A stretch of DNA of 64,000 bases from the NCBI GenBank assembly GCA_964536985.1, contig CAZIBG010000002.1, positions 37,138-101,137 on the forward strand, written 5' to 3'. A program made the position numbers and the translations under genes. The notes under the pieces were generated by a model. That model saw only the letters and a list, made by a program, of their open reading frames with translations. It made no database searches and had not been told where the DNA came from. The stretch comes from CAZIBG01 sp964536985. Lineage in GTDB: Bacteria > Patescibacteriota > Saccharimonadia > Saccharimonadales > AWTP1-31. Of this stretch, positions 9,027 through 17,511 are shown in pieces. Every line of letters begins with the position of its first letter. Position 1 is the stretch's first letter.

Positions 9027-10070
9027 CTACTGACAGAGTTTTGTGCAATATTTTGCGGTCAGTGCCTCGTGTTCCTCTAGGGTACGGCTAAAGTGAGTTA
9101 CTCCGTCATCCCCAGACACAAAGTACAGCCAATCAGTAGACGCCGGATTTGCAACGGCCTTAAGTGAACTCTCGCTTACATTACTAATGGGACCAGGAGT
9201 TAGCCCTTCGACTAAGTACGTATTGTACGGCGAGTCATAGGTGAGCGAAGGGTCAACGCCGTCTAGTATGGCGCCGTAACTGGCAGTAGCATCAGACTGT
9301 AGTTTTATATCAGAGGATAGACGCTTGAGGAATACTTGTGCCACCTTTGTACGGTCGCCACCGTCGGACACCTCGCGCTCAACAATGGAAGCCAAGATTA
9401 TGGCACGATGAACACTCAGTCCTTGGCTTGCAAATGCTTCACGGATATCTGGAGTTAACCGTTTCTGCATCTCGTCTAGTGAGGCTCGTACAATCTCCTC
9501 AGGGGTAGTGGCAGCAGTCTTTTGAAATGATTCAGGATATAGGTAACCTTCTAGCGATGCATCGACTGGTTTATCAACCAGGGCTGGATGACCGGCATAC
9601 GTTGCTGGGTCTAGGGCTTTCTTGACCGCCTCGGGCTTGAAGCCGCTGTTAACAAGCGTTTGTTCGATCTGGTCAATGCGCTGGGCAGGCTTGATAGTTA
9701 TAAGATTACTGGCCACCTTACCCTCCGTAATTATCTTAACAATATCGGCAACACCCTGGCTGGGTTTAATTGCGTAGGTACCAGCCTGGATTAGGTTCTG
9801 ATAGTTTCTACTGAGCACATATTGTCGGAATGCCCATTCATTACGAATTAGCTTTTTATCATGAAGTAGCTTGGCTACGTCGGATAAGGCAGACCCCGTG
9901 GGTATCGTTATCGTAACGGTCTTCTGGCTGGTACTGACGGCCTGCAAGTTATTGAAGTAGTATCGCCGTGCCAATAAAACACTTCCTAACCCGGCAAGGA
10001 CGATCAGGCAAACAATGGTAATGACTACTTTTGATCGTAATAAAAATCGTGCAGGGTTAGATCTACTCAT
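9027..10070 (-). CDS. mltG: Endolytic murein transglycosylase MltG
   Basis: Cleaves nascent glycan strands and sets their length in the cell wall. An N-terminal TM segment (VVITIVCLIVLAGLGSVLL) is followed by a LysM-like region (GSALSDVAKLLHDKKLIRNEWAF...GTYAIKPSQ) and the YceG catalytic domain with the conserved Glu in ILASIVEREVSDGGDR. The family block SDATASYGA...SPYNTYLVEGLTPGPISN also fits. I choose ATG 10070, which overlaps the ruvX stop as TAATG with GGAAGG upstream; ATG 10076 is the alternative. About 347 aa. Confidence 0.93.
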   Translation of the reverse strand: MSRSNPARFLLRSKVVITIVCLIVLAGLGSVLLARRYYFNNLQAVSTSQKTVTITIPTGSALSDVAKLLHDKKLIRNEWAFRQYVLSRNYQNLIQAGTYAIKPSQGVADIVKIITEGKVASNLITIKPAQRIDQIEQTLVNSGFKPEAVKKALDPATYAGHPALVDKPVDASLEGYLYPESFQKTAATTPEEIVRASLDEMQKRLTPDIREAFASQGLSVHRAIILASIVEREVSDGGDRTKVAQVFLKRLSSDIKLQSDATASYGAILDGVDPSLTYDSPYNTYLVEGLTPGPISNVSESSLKAVANPASTDWLYFVSGDDGVTHFSRTLEEHEALTAKYCTKLCQ

Positions 10071-10507
10071 TACCATTCCTTCCCTTCGTCTAAGAAATCA
10101 CTCAAGATATAACATGCTGCCAGTGAGTCAATGTCCCCTTTGCTGTAAGGCTTGCCTCGGGCGTCCAACTCATCTTCGGCCTTACTAGAGGTTAGCGCCT
10201 CATCCTGCATGTTTATAGGAATAGTGATGTGCTCAGCCAATGATTCAACAAATCTGAGGATGGCAAGCGTTTGATTAGTTTGCTGACCTTCTAGGCCTCT
10301 CGGCAGCCCTACCACCAGCGCCACAACGTCGTTATCTTTGATGAGCTTAGCGATATCATCGTAGACCGTATCGGTAACGATTAGATGTTCTCGTGGCGAG
10401 GCAATACGAGCTACACGATTCGCCATCGCAACGCCAATTCGTACCGCGCCAACATCAAGCCCCATAACAGCGTCATTATCGGACTTAGGGTTACTTGTCT
10501 TGCCCAT
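10070..10507 (-). CDS. ruvX: Putative pre-16S rRNA nuclease YqgF/RuvX
   Basis: RNase H-fold protein for 16S rRNA 5' processing, formerly called a Holliday junction resolvase. Visible are the first-strand motif VMGLDVGAVRIGVA with catalytic Asp, the ALVVGLPRGLEGQQT segment, the MQDEALTSSKAE motif, and a terminal Asp in KGDIDSLAACYIL. 145 aa is typical. It overlaps the upstream 584-aa gene by 17 nt and shares TAATG with mltG, so it is mid-operon. Confidence 0.92.
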   Translation of the reverse strand: MGKTSNPKSDNDAVMGLDVGAVRIGVAMANRVARIASPREHLIVTDTVYDDIAKLIKDNDVVALVVGLPRGLEGQQTNQTLAILRFVESLAEHITIPINMQDEALTSSKAEDELDARGKPYSKGDIDSLAACYILSDFLDEGKEW

Positions 10508-12245
10508 TGCTTGCTTGTTGGTAGACGATTGTTATTTTCTTAGGGTTGCTCGGTGTCTTATAGACCCAGAATGGACTATAACTGACCTGCACTTCTTTTA
10601 CGCCAGCACGTGCGTTAATTAGTTGCTGTACTTCGCCCTTCTTCTTGCCAGCTATCTGTGTCTTGAGTGAATCTTGCTCTTCCTGAGCACCCGTACTAAC
10701 AGTAGTTTGGATAGAAAGCTTTTGCTGCGTTGGAGATATCTGGTCAGTGGCCTTTATGACTGCATCATCTAGGCCATCATTACTTATAGTCTGCTCTTTG
10801 GTATCGATCTTCTCTTTTGCGCTATCGACGATTATAGACTTTAGGTCGTCTCGATCAACACCCAGTAGCGTGTAGGTGACGATATTGGTAACGGTGATTT
10901 CGGTTGCTTCTGCTCCAACGGTTGGTGATGCAGTGATATTTGCAGGGGTAACAGTAACGGTTTCAGCAATTGCATAAAGTGAATTATCTTTCAGCTGAGT
11001 TGTTAGCTCTTTAATTGCTGCGTCTTTGCTTTTATCGGTAAGCTTTTGAGTTGCAGCGTCGATATCTTCCTGGCTTACAACGGTAACTTCTTTGTTGGTT
11101 CCGCCAGTCATGGAGCTACTATCGTAACCCGCGACATTACTGAACCCGACTACGCTGAAGGTTCGTCCACCGCTGATATTGTATTGGTCTCCTGAATTCT
11201 GAGCTACAACGTTGATGGTAGCAGTTGTGAATGCCGGGAAATCCTGGTTGTTGCATTTGCTGCCAAAAAGAACTCGGATAAAGGTAACGTCTTTCTGCAA
11301 GATAAAGTTAAGTCCTCCCGAGGTGACTATAGTGCCCGAAGGAACGGTGACCGACTCTTTAGAACAATCGGTTAACCTAAGGCTGACGGTGCCTTTTGCT
11401 TGTTCGCCAACATTCTTTTTGCCGGTGGCTGGAACTTTTTCGGCATCAGTTTTCTTTATGCTCTTAGCGGTTGCTGGAACGATCAGTTTTTCTTTATCTA
11501 TCGCTTTAGCGTCTGTGCTGAGCGTTACGGCTACATCAGTACTGACACTGACGCTATCGGTAATAACGGTTATTTTTGCAGTCGGGAGAACAAAGCTCGA
11601 GACATACCAACCTATGAGTAACAAAACTACGAGTCCGCCGCCTACTAACAATTTAGTTCTGAACTGGTTAAAGTCAGGTATCTTGAGCTTCTTATCTTTT
11701 TTGGAAGCCTTTTTGGCAGCAGCTACAGGCGCGGCGGCTTCGAGTTCGGGCTCGTCATCAATGTCTATAGTTTCCTCGAACTGCTGTGACTTAACTGGTT
11801 TTGCAGCTGCGGCACCGGCAAGCTCACCAACAGCTTTTTTGGTATCAAGTTTTTTATCTTCTACAACGTCGGATTCGATATCGTCATCATCTTCGTCAAT
11901 AGCAGTAATATCGTCTACCGAGTCATCAAGCGCAACGTTATCGGACGGGACGTCAGGAGCGGCAGGTACTGTGGGTTTTGACTGCAAGGTCTTGGCTACG
12001 TGTAGCTTTACTGCCCCTGCAAGCGGTAAAAGGCCAGCCTCTGAGGTTATCAGGACAATCTTCTTTTTGTGTGTATCGCCACTTCGCTTGAGCAGCTTCA
12101 TGTTTACAATGCTCTGTAAAACGCTGGCCCGCTTAGGCAACACTAAAGCAACAATCTTGTGTTTGCTTTGAGACACTTTGTCTATGATGCCGGTGATCTC
12201 GTCATCAATGTCGATATAAATAGTGTCTTTGGTCGCTTCTGCCAC
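10491..12245 (-). CDS. Large bitopic membrane protein, 584 aa, unknown function
   Basis: The N-terminal cytoplasmic region (1-115) contains DDEITGIIDKV and VALVLPKRASVLQSIVNMKLL and resembles a small alpha/beta domain. An acidic low-complexity linker follows, then one TM helix near residue 205 (LVGGGLVVLLLIGWYVSSFVL). The long extracytoplasmic part has beta-rich repeats and Lys/Thr-rich segments ending in VQVSYSPFWVYKTPSNPKKITIVYQ, somewhat like baseplate-J/assembly proteins. I do not recognise a named family. The start is GTG 12245 with AGGGGA upstream. Its position between ftsA and ruvX/mltG suggests an envelope or division role, which is inference only. Confidence 0.75.
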   Translation of the reverse strand: MAEATKDTIYIDIDDEITGIIDKVSQSKHKIVALVLPKRASVLQSIVNMKLLKRSGDTHKKKIVLITSEAGLLPLAGAVKLHVAKTLQSKPTVPAAPDVPSDNVALDDSVDDITAIDEDDDDIESDVVEDKKLDTKKAVGELAGAAAAKPVKSQQFEETIDIDDEPELEAAAPVAAAKKASKKDKKLKIPDFNQFRTKLLVGGGLVVLLLIGWYVSSFVLPTAKITVITDSVSVSTDVAVTLSTDAKAIDKEKLIVPATAKSIKKTDAEKVPATGKKNVGEQAKGTVSLRLTDCSKESVTVPSGTIVTSGGLNFILQKDVTFIRVLFGSKCNNQDFPAFTTATINVVAQNSGDQYNISGGRTFSVVGFSNVAGYDSSSMTGGTNKEVTVVSQEDIDAATQKLTDKSKDAAIKELTTQLKDNSLYAIAETVTVTPANITASPTVGAEATEITVTNIVTYTLLGVDRDDLKSIIVDSAKEKIDTKEQTISNDGLDDAVIKATDQISPTQQKLSIQTTVSTGAQEEQDSLKTQIAGKKKGEVQQLINARAGVKEVQVSYSPFWVYKTPSNPKKITIVYQQASNGQDK

Positions 12246-12260
12246 GTTGATCCCCTGTCG

Positions 12261-13571
12261 TTATACTCTTAGAATTTTATCAATTTTTTGCCGAAATGAC
12301 CCGTCGTCTTTTATCCCGCCATCTTGTTGCATGGTATCTAGGCCAACTCGCAGTAAGCCCATGGCCGTAATAAAAGTGTGATCGGTGACAGTTCCAGTGT
12401 GATCATCGATGCCCACAACGTGACTTGGCTTGATGTGCTGCACTACCGGCTTACGGGTAAAGGGTAGATCAGCATACCAATTGGACGATTCCAGCTGGTG
12501 CATCAACATATCTAGGCTAGAGCCACCACCACATAGCAGTATCCGTCTGGGCAAGTGATCTAGCTGATCAAACTCACCGAGGGCTAGTTCTACGCCGGCC
12601 GTCCAGACATCTAATGTTTTCTGCAGACTCTTTTCGATCACCGGACGCTTGGATTCAGCAACTTTATGAGTCGATAGGCCAAGTTTAAGTTCTTCTGCCG
12701 AAGCAAAGCTGACACCAAGGTCCTTTTCGATACTACGAGTGTAAGCACGTCCGCCAATACCAAACATTTTGGTTCCTTGGACTCCGCCATCATTAATGAC
12801 AGCAATATCGGTAGTACCACCACCAACATCCATTAAGATGGCGCTCATACTGGCATTGGAGTCGTCGCCAATTACTGATCGAGCTACCGCAAATGGCTCT
12901 GCTGCAACGGCCAACAGATCCAGGTCTAACTCTTTGGCGGTTCGCTCTAAGGCGCCGATATGGATCATTGGAGCAAAGGCGGTGTAAAGCTGGACGACCA
13001 CTTCTTTACCCTTGAATCCAACAGGACTAGTTACGGGATAACCGTCGATCTCGATGTTAACAAGCGCACTATTTACTAAACGAATTTCTACGTCTTTACC
13101 ACCAAGTTCCCATGCCAGTTGCTGTTTGGCTCTCTCGCGAGCACGGCCCTGAACCAGGCCAATAATCTTTTCGACTTCGGCGATATCGAGTTCTTTTTCG
13201 GGGTTCTTGCGGTTACAGTGGACGGTCGTGGTCGTACCCTTAACAAGTTCACCAGCGATACCAATAACCGCCGACTTAGTACTAACGCCAGCCTGTTTTT
13301 CGGCCTGACTTAGAGCATCATCACAATTGGCGACTACCGATTGTATATCAGCGATAGCGCCAGCTTGCATATCACTTAATTCCTGATGGGTACGACCGAC
13401 ACCAACAATATCAATGCCGTCGTCAGTAACCCGGCCTATCAGAGCTTTTACAAATTCAGTACCAATATCAAGGGCGACAAGGTACTTGTCGTCATCGTTC
13501 TTGTTACGGCTAGCTTTGGCAGCAACGGTGTTTTTGAGGGTCTTTATTTTATCTAGCATAAGCTGATTCAT
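12261..13571 (-). CDS. ftsA: Actin-like cell division protein FtsA
   Basis: Membrane tether of FtsZ. Actin-fold motifs are YLVALDIGTEF (phosphate-1, about 30-40), LMDVGGGTTDIAV (phosphate-2, about 247-258) and LLCGGGSSLDML (adenosine motif). The FtsA-type 1C/SHS2 region (MQAGAIADIQSVV...AVIGIAGELVKG) is present. The C-terminus (FRQKIDKILRV) could be the short amphipathic membrane helix. PilM is the main alternative, but no pilus genes are adjacent. It has a strong GGAGAGGAG site and no ftsZ next to it. Confidence 0.82.
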   Translation of the reverse strand: MNQLMLDKIKTLKNTVAAKASRNKNDDDKYLVALDIGTEFVKALIGRVTDDGIDIVGVGRTHQELSDMQAGAIADIQSVVANCDDALSQAEKQAGVSTKSAVIGIAGELVKGTTTTVHCNRKNPEKELDIAEVEKIIGLVQGRARERAKQQLAWELGGKDVEIRLVNSALVNIEIDGYPVTSPVGFKGKEVVVQLYTAFAPMIHIGALERTAKELDLDLLAVAAEPFAVARSVIGDDSNASMSAILMDVGGGTTDIAVINDGGVQGTKMFGIGGRAYTRSIEKDLGVSFASAEELKLGLSTHKVAESKRPVIEKSLQKTLDVWTAGVELALGEFDQLDHLPRRILLCGGGSSLDMLMHQLESSNWYADLPFTRKPVVQHIKPSHVVGIDDHTGTVTDHTFITAMGLLRVGLDTMQQDGGIKDDGSFRQKIDKILRV

Positions 13572-13611
13572 TATAGCACTCCTCTCCTTCTCTAAAAAGG
13601 CTTATGGCAAA

Positions 13612-15510
13612 CTAAACAAGTGCTGCCTTGATACGCCTTACACCGGACGAGCTAGCCTCTTCTTTGAGAATCTTGAATTTCTTGCCCTCTTCGAATAACT
13701 GTAGAGAGTGGTCTACGTGTGGACCGCCGCAGATTTCGAAGCTGAATGGCTTTTCGGCTCCATCGGCAATCATCTTATAAACCTTAACCGTGTCGCCATA
13801 GCGATCACCAAATTGACCAAGCGCGCCTAATGGCCCTGTAGCTTCTGCTGTTGGGTACTCTGCCCAGCTAACTTTTAGATCATTTCCGATCTGTTCGTTA
13901 ACAATCGCTTCTACTTGATCGAGTTCTTCACGAGTTACTTTTTGGTCGTGACTAAAGTCAAATCGCAGTCGTTCCTCGGTAATATTACTACCTCGTTGGA
14001 TAACGTGATCGCCGAGTACTTCGCGGAGTGCCTGGTACATAAGGTGTGTTGCCGTGTGATACTTCTTGTGTTGATCCGTTTGGCCACCAAGCCCACCCTT
14101 GAACTGACCCTTGGTAGCCGTCCGCGACATGTCCCGCTGTTTTTTCATATGAGCATCAAATTGCTCACGCCAATCTTCTGCTAGGTCAATCGCCTGCTTT
14201 TCTGCCTCTTCAACACTGAGCTCAACCGGAAAACCATAGGTGTCATATAGCTTAAAGATGAGTTCGCCGTGAATAGATTTGTCTGAGTCCTTGAATAGCT
14301 TTTCAAACTCTCTCAGTCCTTTGGTTAGTGTCTGACGGAATACTTTTTCTTCTTTGCTAAGAGTAGCCATGATTTCGTCTTTTTGAGCTGCAATTTCTGG
14401 AAAATCTTGATGGTATGAATCAAGCACAATAGGAATAGCTAGCTGCATTAGATCTTTTTCAATACCAAGATCAAAGGCGAATCTAATTGCTCGACGCAGT
14501 AGCCGACGCATAACATACCCTTGTTCTTTATTGCTTGGAACAACACCATCAACTGCTAAGAAAACAGCTACACGTAAGTGATCAGCGATAACACGCATGG
14601 CAGCGGTATGGTCGGTATAATCCTTGCCTGTTTCCTTTTGAAGTCCTTCGATTATTGGCCAAAGCAAACTAATTTTAAACATGTCCGGGCTATCGATTGC
14701 AGCAGCGGCAATACGCTCTAGGCCACCACCAAAATCAACGTTCTTGTTTGGTAACTCTTCGAAACCTTTGTCGGTTCGCTTGTAAGTCATAAATACCGAG
14801 TTACCAATTTCCATAAAGCGACCACAGTCACAGTTTGGATGACAATGAGGACCAAAGTCGGTGTTGTGCTCGATCTCGTCGAACATATAAAATACTTCGC
14901 TGTCTGGACCACATGGGTCACCAACAGGAGTGGTCGCTGGCTTTCCGCCTCGGCTCCACCAGTTCTTGGCACCATCATAATAGAAGATACGCTCGCCTTC
15001 GTTGATGCCACGCTTATAGCCGTCTGCTTCTGAGCCAATCATCGCTGGCTGGGCATCGATACCTTTTGCTTTGAAAAGGTCTTGCCAGATTTTAACTGAT
15101 TCATCATCTTTAGGAAGATCGAATTCATCGTCGCCAGCAAAGACCGTTACATAGATTTTATTTGGATCAAGTCCAACTTTTTCGGTCAAGAAGGTGAAGA
15201 ACCATGGCAGTTGCTCGGCCTTAAAATAATCGCCAAAGCTCCAGTTACCAAGCATCTCGAAGAATGTTGTGTGGCGGTTATCGCCAACCTCCTCAATATC
15301 ATCGGCCCGAAAACATGTCTGACTATCAGCCACCCGTGAACCAGCCGGATGAGGCTCGCCTAACAGATACGGAAGTAGTGGCTGCATTCCAGAGCCGGTA
15401 AATAGTGTTGTCGGGTCATTATCGGGTATTAGCTTGGCACGCGGAATGACAACATGTTTGTTTTGTTTGCAAAAATCGAGATAGGCTTTACGGATGTCTT
15501 GAGCGTTCAT
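13612..15510 (-). CDS. alaS: Alanyl-tRNA synthetase, short form without C-Ala domain
   Basis: Charges tRNA-Ala. The catalytic domain begins at the N-terminus (RKAYLDFCKQNKHVVIP, FTGSGMQPLLPYLLGEPHP, TFFEMLGNWSFGDYFK). The tRNA-recognition region follows, and the editing domain has HTATHLMYQAL and CGGPHVD (Cys about 594). The protein ends right after the editing domain (SSSGVRRIKAALV) at 632 aa, whereas the usual bacterial form is about 870 aa and has C-Ala. The final editing motif reads CGGPH instead of the usual CGGTH. Transcript probably leaderless. A separate AlaX editing protein is encoded at 42809-43534. Confidence 0.95.
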   Translation of the reverse strand: MNAQDIRKAYLDFCKQNKHVVIPRAKLIPDNDPTTLFTGSGMQPLLPYLLGEPHPAGSRVADSQTCFRADDIEEVGDNRHTTFFEMLGNWSFGDYFKAEQLPWFFTFLTEKVGLDPNKIYVTVFAGDDEFDLPKDDESVKIWQDLFKAKGIDAQPAMIGSEADGYKRGINEGERIFYYDGAKNWWSRGGKPATTPVGDPCGPDSEVFYMFDEIEHNTDFGPHCHPNCDCGRFMEIGNSVFMTYKRTDKGFEELPNKNVDFGGGLERIAAAAIDSPDMFKISLLWPIIEGLQKETGKDYTDHTAAMRVIADHLRVAVFLAVDGVVPSNKEQGYVMRRLLRRAIRFAFDLGIEKDLMQLAIPIVLDSYHQDFPEIAAQKDEIMATLSKEEKVFRQTLTKGLREFEKLFKDSDKSIHGELIFKLYDTYGFPVELSVEEAEKQAIDLAEDWREQFDAHMKKQRDMSRTATKGQFKGGLGGQTDQHKKYHTATHLMYQALREVLGDHVIQRGSNITEERLRFDFSHDQKVTREELDQVEAIVNEQIGNDLKVSWAEYPTAEATGPLGALGQFGDRYGDTVKVYKMIADGAEKPFSFEICGGPHVDHSLQLFEEGKKFKILKEEASSSGVRRIKAALV

Positions 15511-15516
15511 GCAGCT

Positions 15517-15544
15517 ATTATAACAGAGGTAGCAGCAGACTCAA
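15517..15544 (-). promoter_or_regulatory. alaS promoter, 6 nt from ATG
   Basis: -35 TTGAGT at 15544-15539, 16-bp spacer, extended -10 TGT-TATAAT with hexamer at 15522-15517, then only AGCTGC before ATG 15510. The block ACCTCTGTTATAATAGCT is identical to the one in front of mnmA. Confidence 0.7.
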
Positions 15545-15588
15545 GTTGTAACTTAGCTCCTGGGCTTGGCATTCCGTAAAAGAATCAT

Positions 15589-15637
15589 GTGACTGGCACG
15601 CACCCTTAGCGTCTATGGGTGGCAGGCACAGTTACTC
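15589..15637. other. Imperfect hairpin between alaS promoter and small membrane gene
   Basis: GTGACTG-GCAC-CACCC pairs with GGGTG-GCAG-CAGTTAC around an 11-nt loop. It has no U-tract on either strand, so it is a weak terminator candidate at best. The rest of the 125-bp gap holds the alaS promoter. Confidence 0.35.
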
Positions 15638-15881
15638 ACTTTGAGGGCGCTGATGTAACTGCAGTCTCGAGGGTAACTACTATTGGCGGTGCGATCACAA
15701 CTTCTGGCTGAGGGTCGGGTATAAGTAACTTAACCGCCAACGCCGTTGCCGTCACAGCCAAGATCGCTAGACCGGAGCCGACCATTGTCGCAATATATTC
15801 CTGATTATCAGTTGTACCTTTATTCGGCTGGAGGGCCCGTTGATTGACAGGTACATGCTCTCCGCGCCGCCAATTAGACAT
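15636..15881 (-). CDS. Small single-pass membrane protein, 81 aa
   Basis: Unknown family. The hydrophilic N-terminus (MSNWRRGEHVPVNQRALQP) is followed by one TM segment (IATMVGSGLAILAVTATALAVKLLI) and a Pro/Val-rich outer tail ending in TSAPSK; no cysteines. The frame stays open up to ATG 15911 (91 aa). I prefer ATG 15881 (or 15884) because it has GAGGTGG upstream and sits in an ATGTCTAA overlap with the stop of the 34-codon gene, which implies coupling. It is the second gene of the transcript carrying repeat copy 1. Confidence 0.6.
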   Translation of the reverse strand: MSNWRRGEHVPVNQRALQPNKGTTDNQEYIATMVGSGLAILAVTATALAVKLLIPDPQPEVVIAPPIVVTLETAVTSAPSK

Positions 15882-15978
15882 CATCTCGCCACCTCGGCCT
15901 CTGGGCGCCATTAATTCCTGCAGGTATAGCCACTACACCTAGAGTGACTGGTGTTTCTTGTTGTATTTGTTTGCCCAT
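15874..15978 (-). CDS. 34-aa peptide gene at the head of the copy-1 transcript
   Basis: Short gene with a textbook ribosome site: AAGGAG at 15990-15985, 6 nt before ATG 15978. The peptide starts MGKQIQQETPVTLGVV, has a Gly/Ala/Ile-rich middle and ends RPRWRDDV. Its TAA overlaps the start of the downstream membrane-protein gene by 8 nt. It could be a coupled small protein or a leader peptide controlling that gene. It is not recognisable by homology. It lies 78 nt downstream of the 85-bp repeat. Confidence 0.55.
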   Translation of the reverse strand: MGKQIQQETPVTLGVVAIPAGINGAQRPRWRDDV

Positions 15979-16056
15979 AATTATCTCCTTCAGAGGTTAT
16001 GGAACTCGTCTCCACAAACTAAAATAAACACCTGGTGGTGTATGAGTTTAAGAGGG

Positions 16057-16141
16057 AGAATTCGTCCCGGTTTCGCTACTTGCTCCCCGTGTATCCAAGC
16101 GACCAGATACAGATATACGGATCATTGCATGACTTTACGTC
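16057..16141 (-). repeat. 85-bp direct repeat, copy 1 (predicted transcribed leader)
   Basis: Identical over 85 bp to 18970-19054; both begin AGAATTCGTCCC and end GACTTTACGTC on the + strand. On the minus strand it starts 7 nt after a -10 TATAGT (16154-16149) that is 17 bp from a -35 TAGACA (16177-16172). It is therefore predicted to be the first 85 nt of the RNA upstream of the 34-aa and 81-aa genes. It can fold as UCCGU/ACGGG, a 6-nt bulge, then GUAUC/GAUAC. Confidence 0.9.
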
Positions 16142-16148
16142 AATATTT

Positions 16149-16177
16149 ACTATATTACTTTTTTGACATATTGTCTA
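16149..16177 (-). promoter_or_regulatory. Promoter in front of repeat copy 1
   Basis: TAGACA (16177-16172), 17 bp, TATAGT (16154-16149) on the minus strand. Predicted +1 is at about 16142, the repeat boundary. The surrounding 100 bp (16142-16261) is AT-rich and otherwise without a recognisable gene. Confidence 0.55.
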
Positions 16178-16261
16178 TATACTTATTTATACTTTGACTC
16201 GAAGACCCCGTTCCTGAACAATGATTAATACCACCGATGCAACACAAGGTTGATCTTCATG

Positions 16262-17509
16262 CTATTTTTTGGGAATAGTATCGAAGACCAATGCCGCTTC
16301 TGTTGGCGAAACATATTCATCACCCCTGTTGCATACATATACACTTTGACCGATAGGTTCTACTGTGAGCCACTTCGAGATTTTCTTATTCGTAGTGAAT
16401 ATTGCTACCCGGGATGTATCTACATCTGGACTAAGGTCTAGAACGGAACAGTCTACTGGCAGTAAAGCGTTCATTCCTTCTATGCGTCGGGGGGATTTCC
16501 CTCGTAAATCAGACGCCATCAGGCCAAATTTCGCTGCCTCGGATGGAATATTCTGGGGACTAATATACGCAATAGGTTGCTTGCTACCTTGTTCCAGCGG
16601 GTCAAGCCCTGCAATATCAAGATTCTTTTGCTCGTAAAGTTCTTCTGGACTCGGAGAATTCCATTCGCCAATAACACTGATAGCAGCACTCACCCCATCG
16701 GATCCAAGTTCGGTAGAAGCAGGAAGAAATCCACTGTAGCCCGGTACCGGAAGGGTCAGTGCAATAAGCGTGATTCGCGCTGGCGAGATCACACGACCAA
16801 GACCATTGGGTCCTTCTTTAGTAATAGCTTTTCTAAGCACTTGTAGTGCCTGACGACCAAGCTTTTGGCTGGCGTTAAGAAATTTGTACCTCTTGGTGGT
16901 TTCATAAACTGCACGCTCCGTTAAAGATTCGATGTCCTTAGGTGCAAGGTGAGGAGTCTCGCTTTGACGGGCAAGTGTAGCTGGTTCGATTTTAAGTCCT
17001 TTTGCGTAATTCCAGACTGCTTTGGTAGCCTCCCGTAGCACTGATTCCTCAGGCGCTTCGTCTGTATCATGGGAAAGTGAGACGATAGGAGTGTGATCAC
17101 CGACTTGCCGAATCATAAAGCCGGCCCCAAAGTTTCCACGGTCGGTACGACTAAGCAAATACGAGACAACTTTAGCATCTAACTCATCGTAATAGGTGTT
17201 GAGTCGACGAATTATATAGCGAGTACCATCATCGTTACGAACTTCTGGAAACTCTATTTCTTCGTCGCCATCTAGCAGTTGCCTTCGGGCATCCGGGCTA
17301 GCGCTTAAAGCTGCCTGCGCAATATAAGATAGCGCATCAAAAAGACGCCCCGACATATCCGCCATAGGGTCTTTACTGCCCTCAAGCCCAAGAACATTTT
17401 GCCCCTCCGGATAATCACTTAGTGCCAGCATACGAACCGGCTTACGTGGTTCCGGAATGTGATCGACCGTCTGAACGTCGATAATCTGATTACGTTCCAG
17501 ATAAGCCAT
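16262..17509 (-). CDS. Soluble protein of unknown function, 415 aa (third gene of repeat-flanked operon)
   Basis: No family recognised. There is no signal peptide or convincing TM helix. A mixed alpha/beta N-terminal half (DGTRYIIRRLNTYYDEL, GAGFMIRQVGDHTPIVSLSHD) is followed by a helical middle (SLTERAVYETTKRYKFLNASQKLGRQ) and a C-terminal part with LLPVDCSVLDLSPDVDTSRVA. ATG 17509 follows the stop of the 234-aa gene by 2 nt, so translation is coupled. It is probably the cytoplasmic partner of the two membrane paralogs upstream (inference). Confidence 0.72.
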   Translation of the reverse strand: MAYLERNQIIDVQTVDHIPEPRKPVRMLALSDYPEGQNVLGLEGSKDPMADMSGRLFDALSYIAQAALSASPDARRQLLDGDEEIEFPEVRNDDGTRYIIRRLNTYYDELDAKVVSYLLSRTDRGNFGAGFMIRQVGDHTPIVSLSHDTDEAPEESVLREATKAVWNYAKGLKIEPATLARQSETPHLAPKDIESLTERAVYETTKRYKFLNASQKLGRQALQVLRKAITKEGPNGLGRVISPARITLIALTLPVPGYSGFLPASTELGSDGVSAAISVIGEWNSPSPEELYEQKNLDIAGLDPLEQGSKQPIAYISPQNIPSEAAKFGLMASDLRGKSPRRIEGMNALLPVDCSVLDLSPDVDTSRVAIFTTNKKISKWLTVEPIGQSVYVCNRGDEYVSPTEAALVFDTIPKK

Positions 17510-17511
17510 AG

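Noticed and set aside
11212..12171. Rightward 319-codon open frame antisense to the 584-aa gene
   Set aside because: Low-complexity Ser/Thr/Ala product that mirrors the acidic linker of the real gene on the other strand; no ribosome site or promoter.
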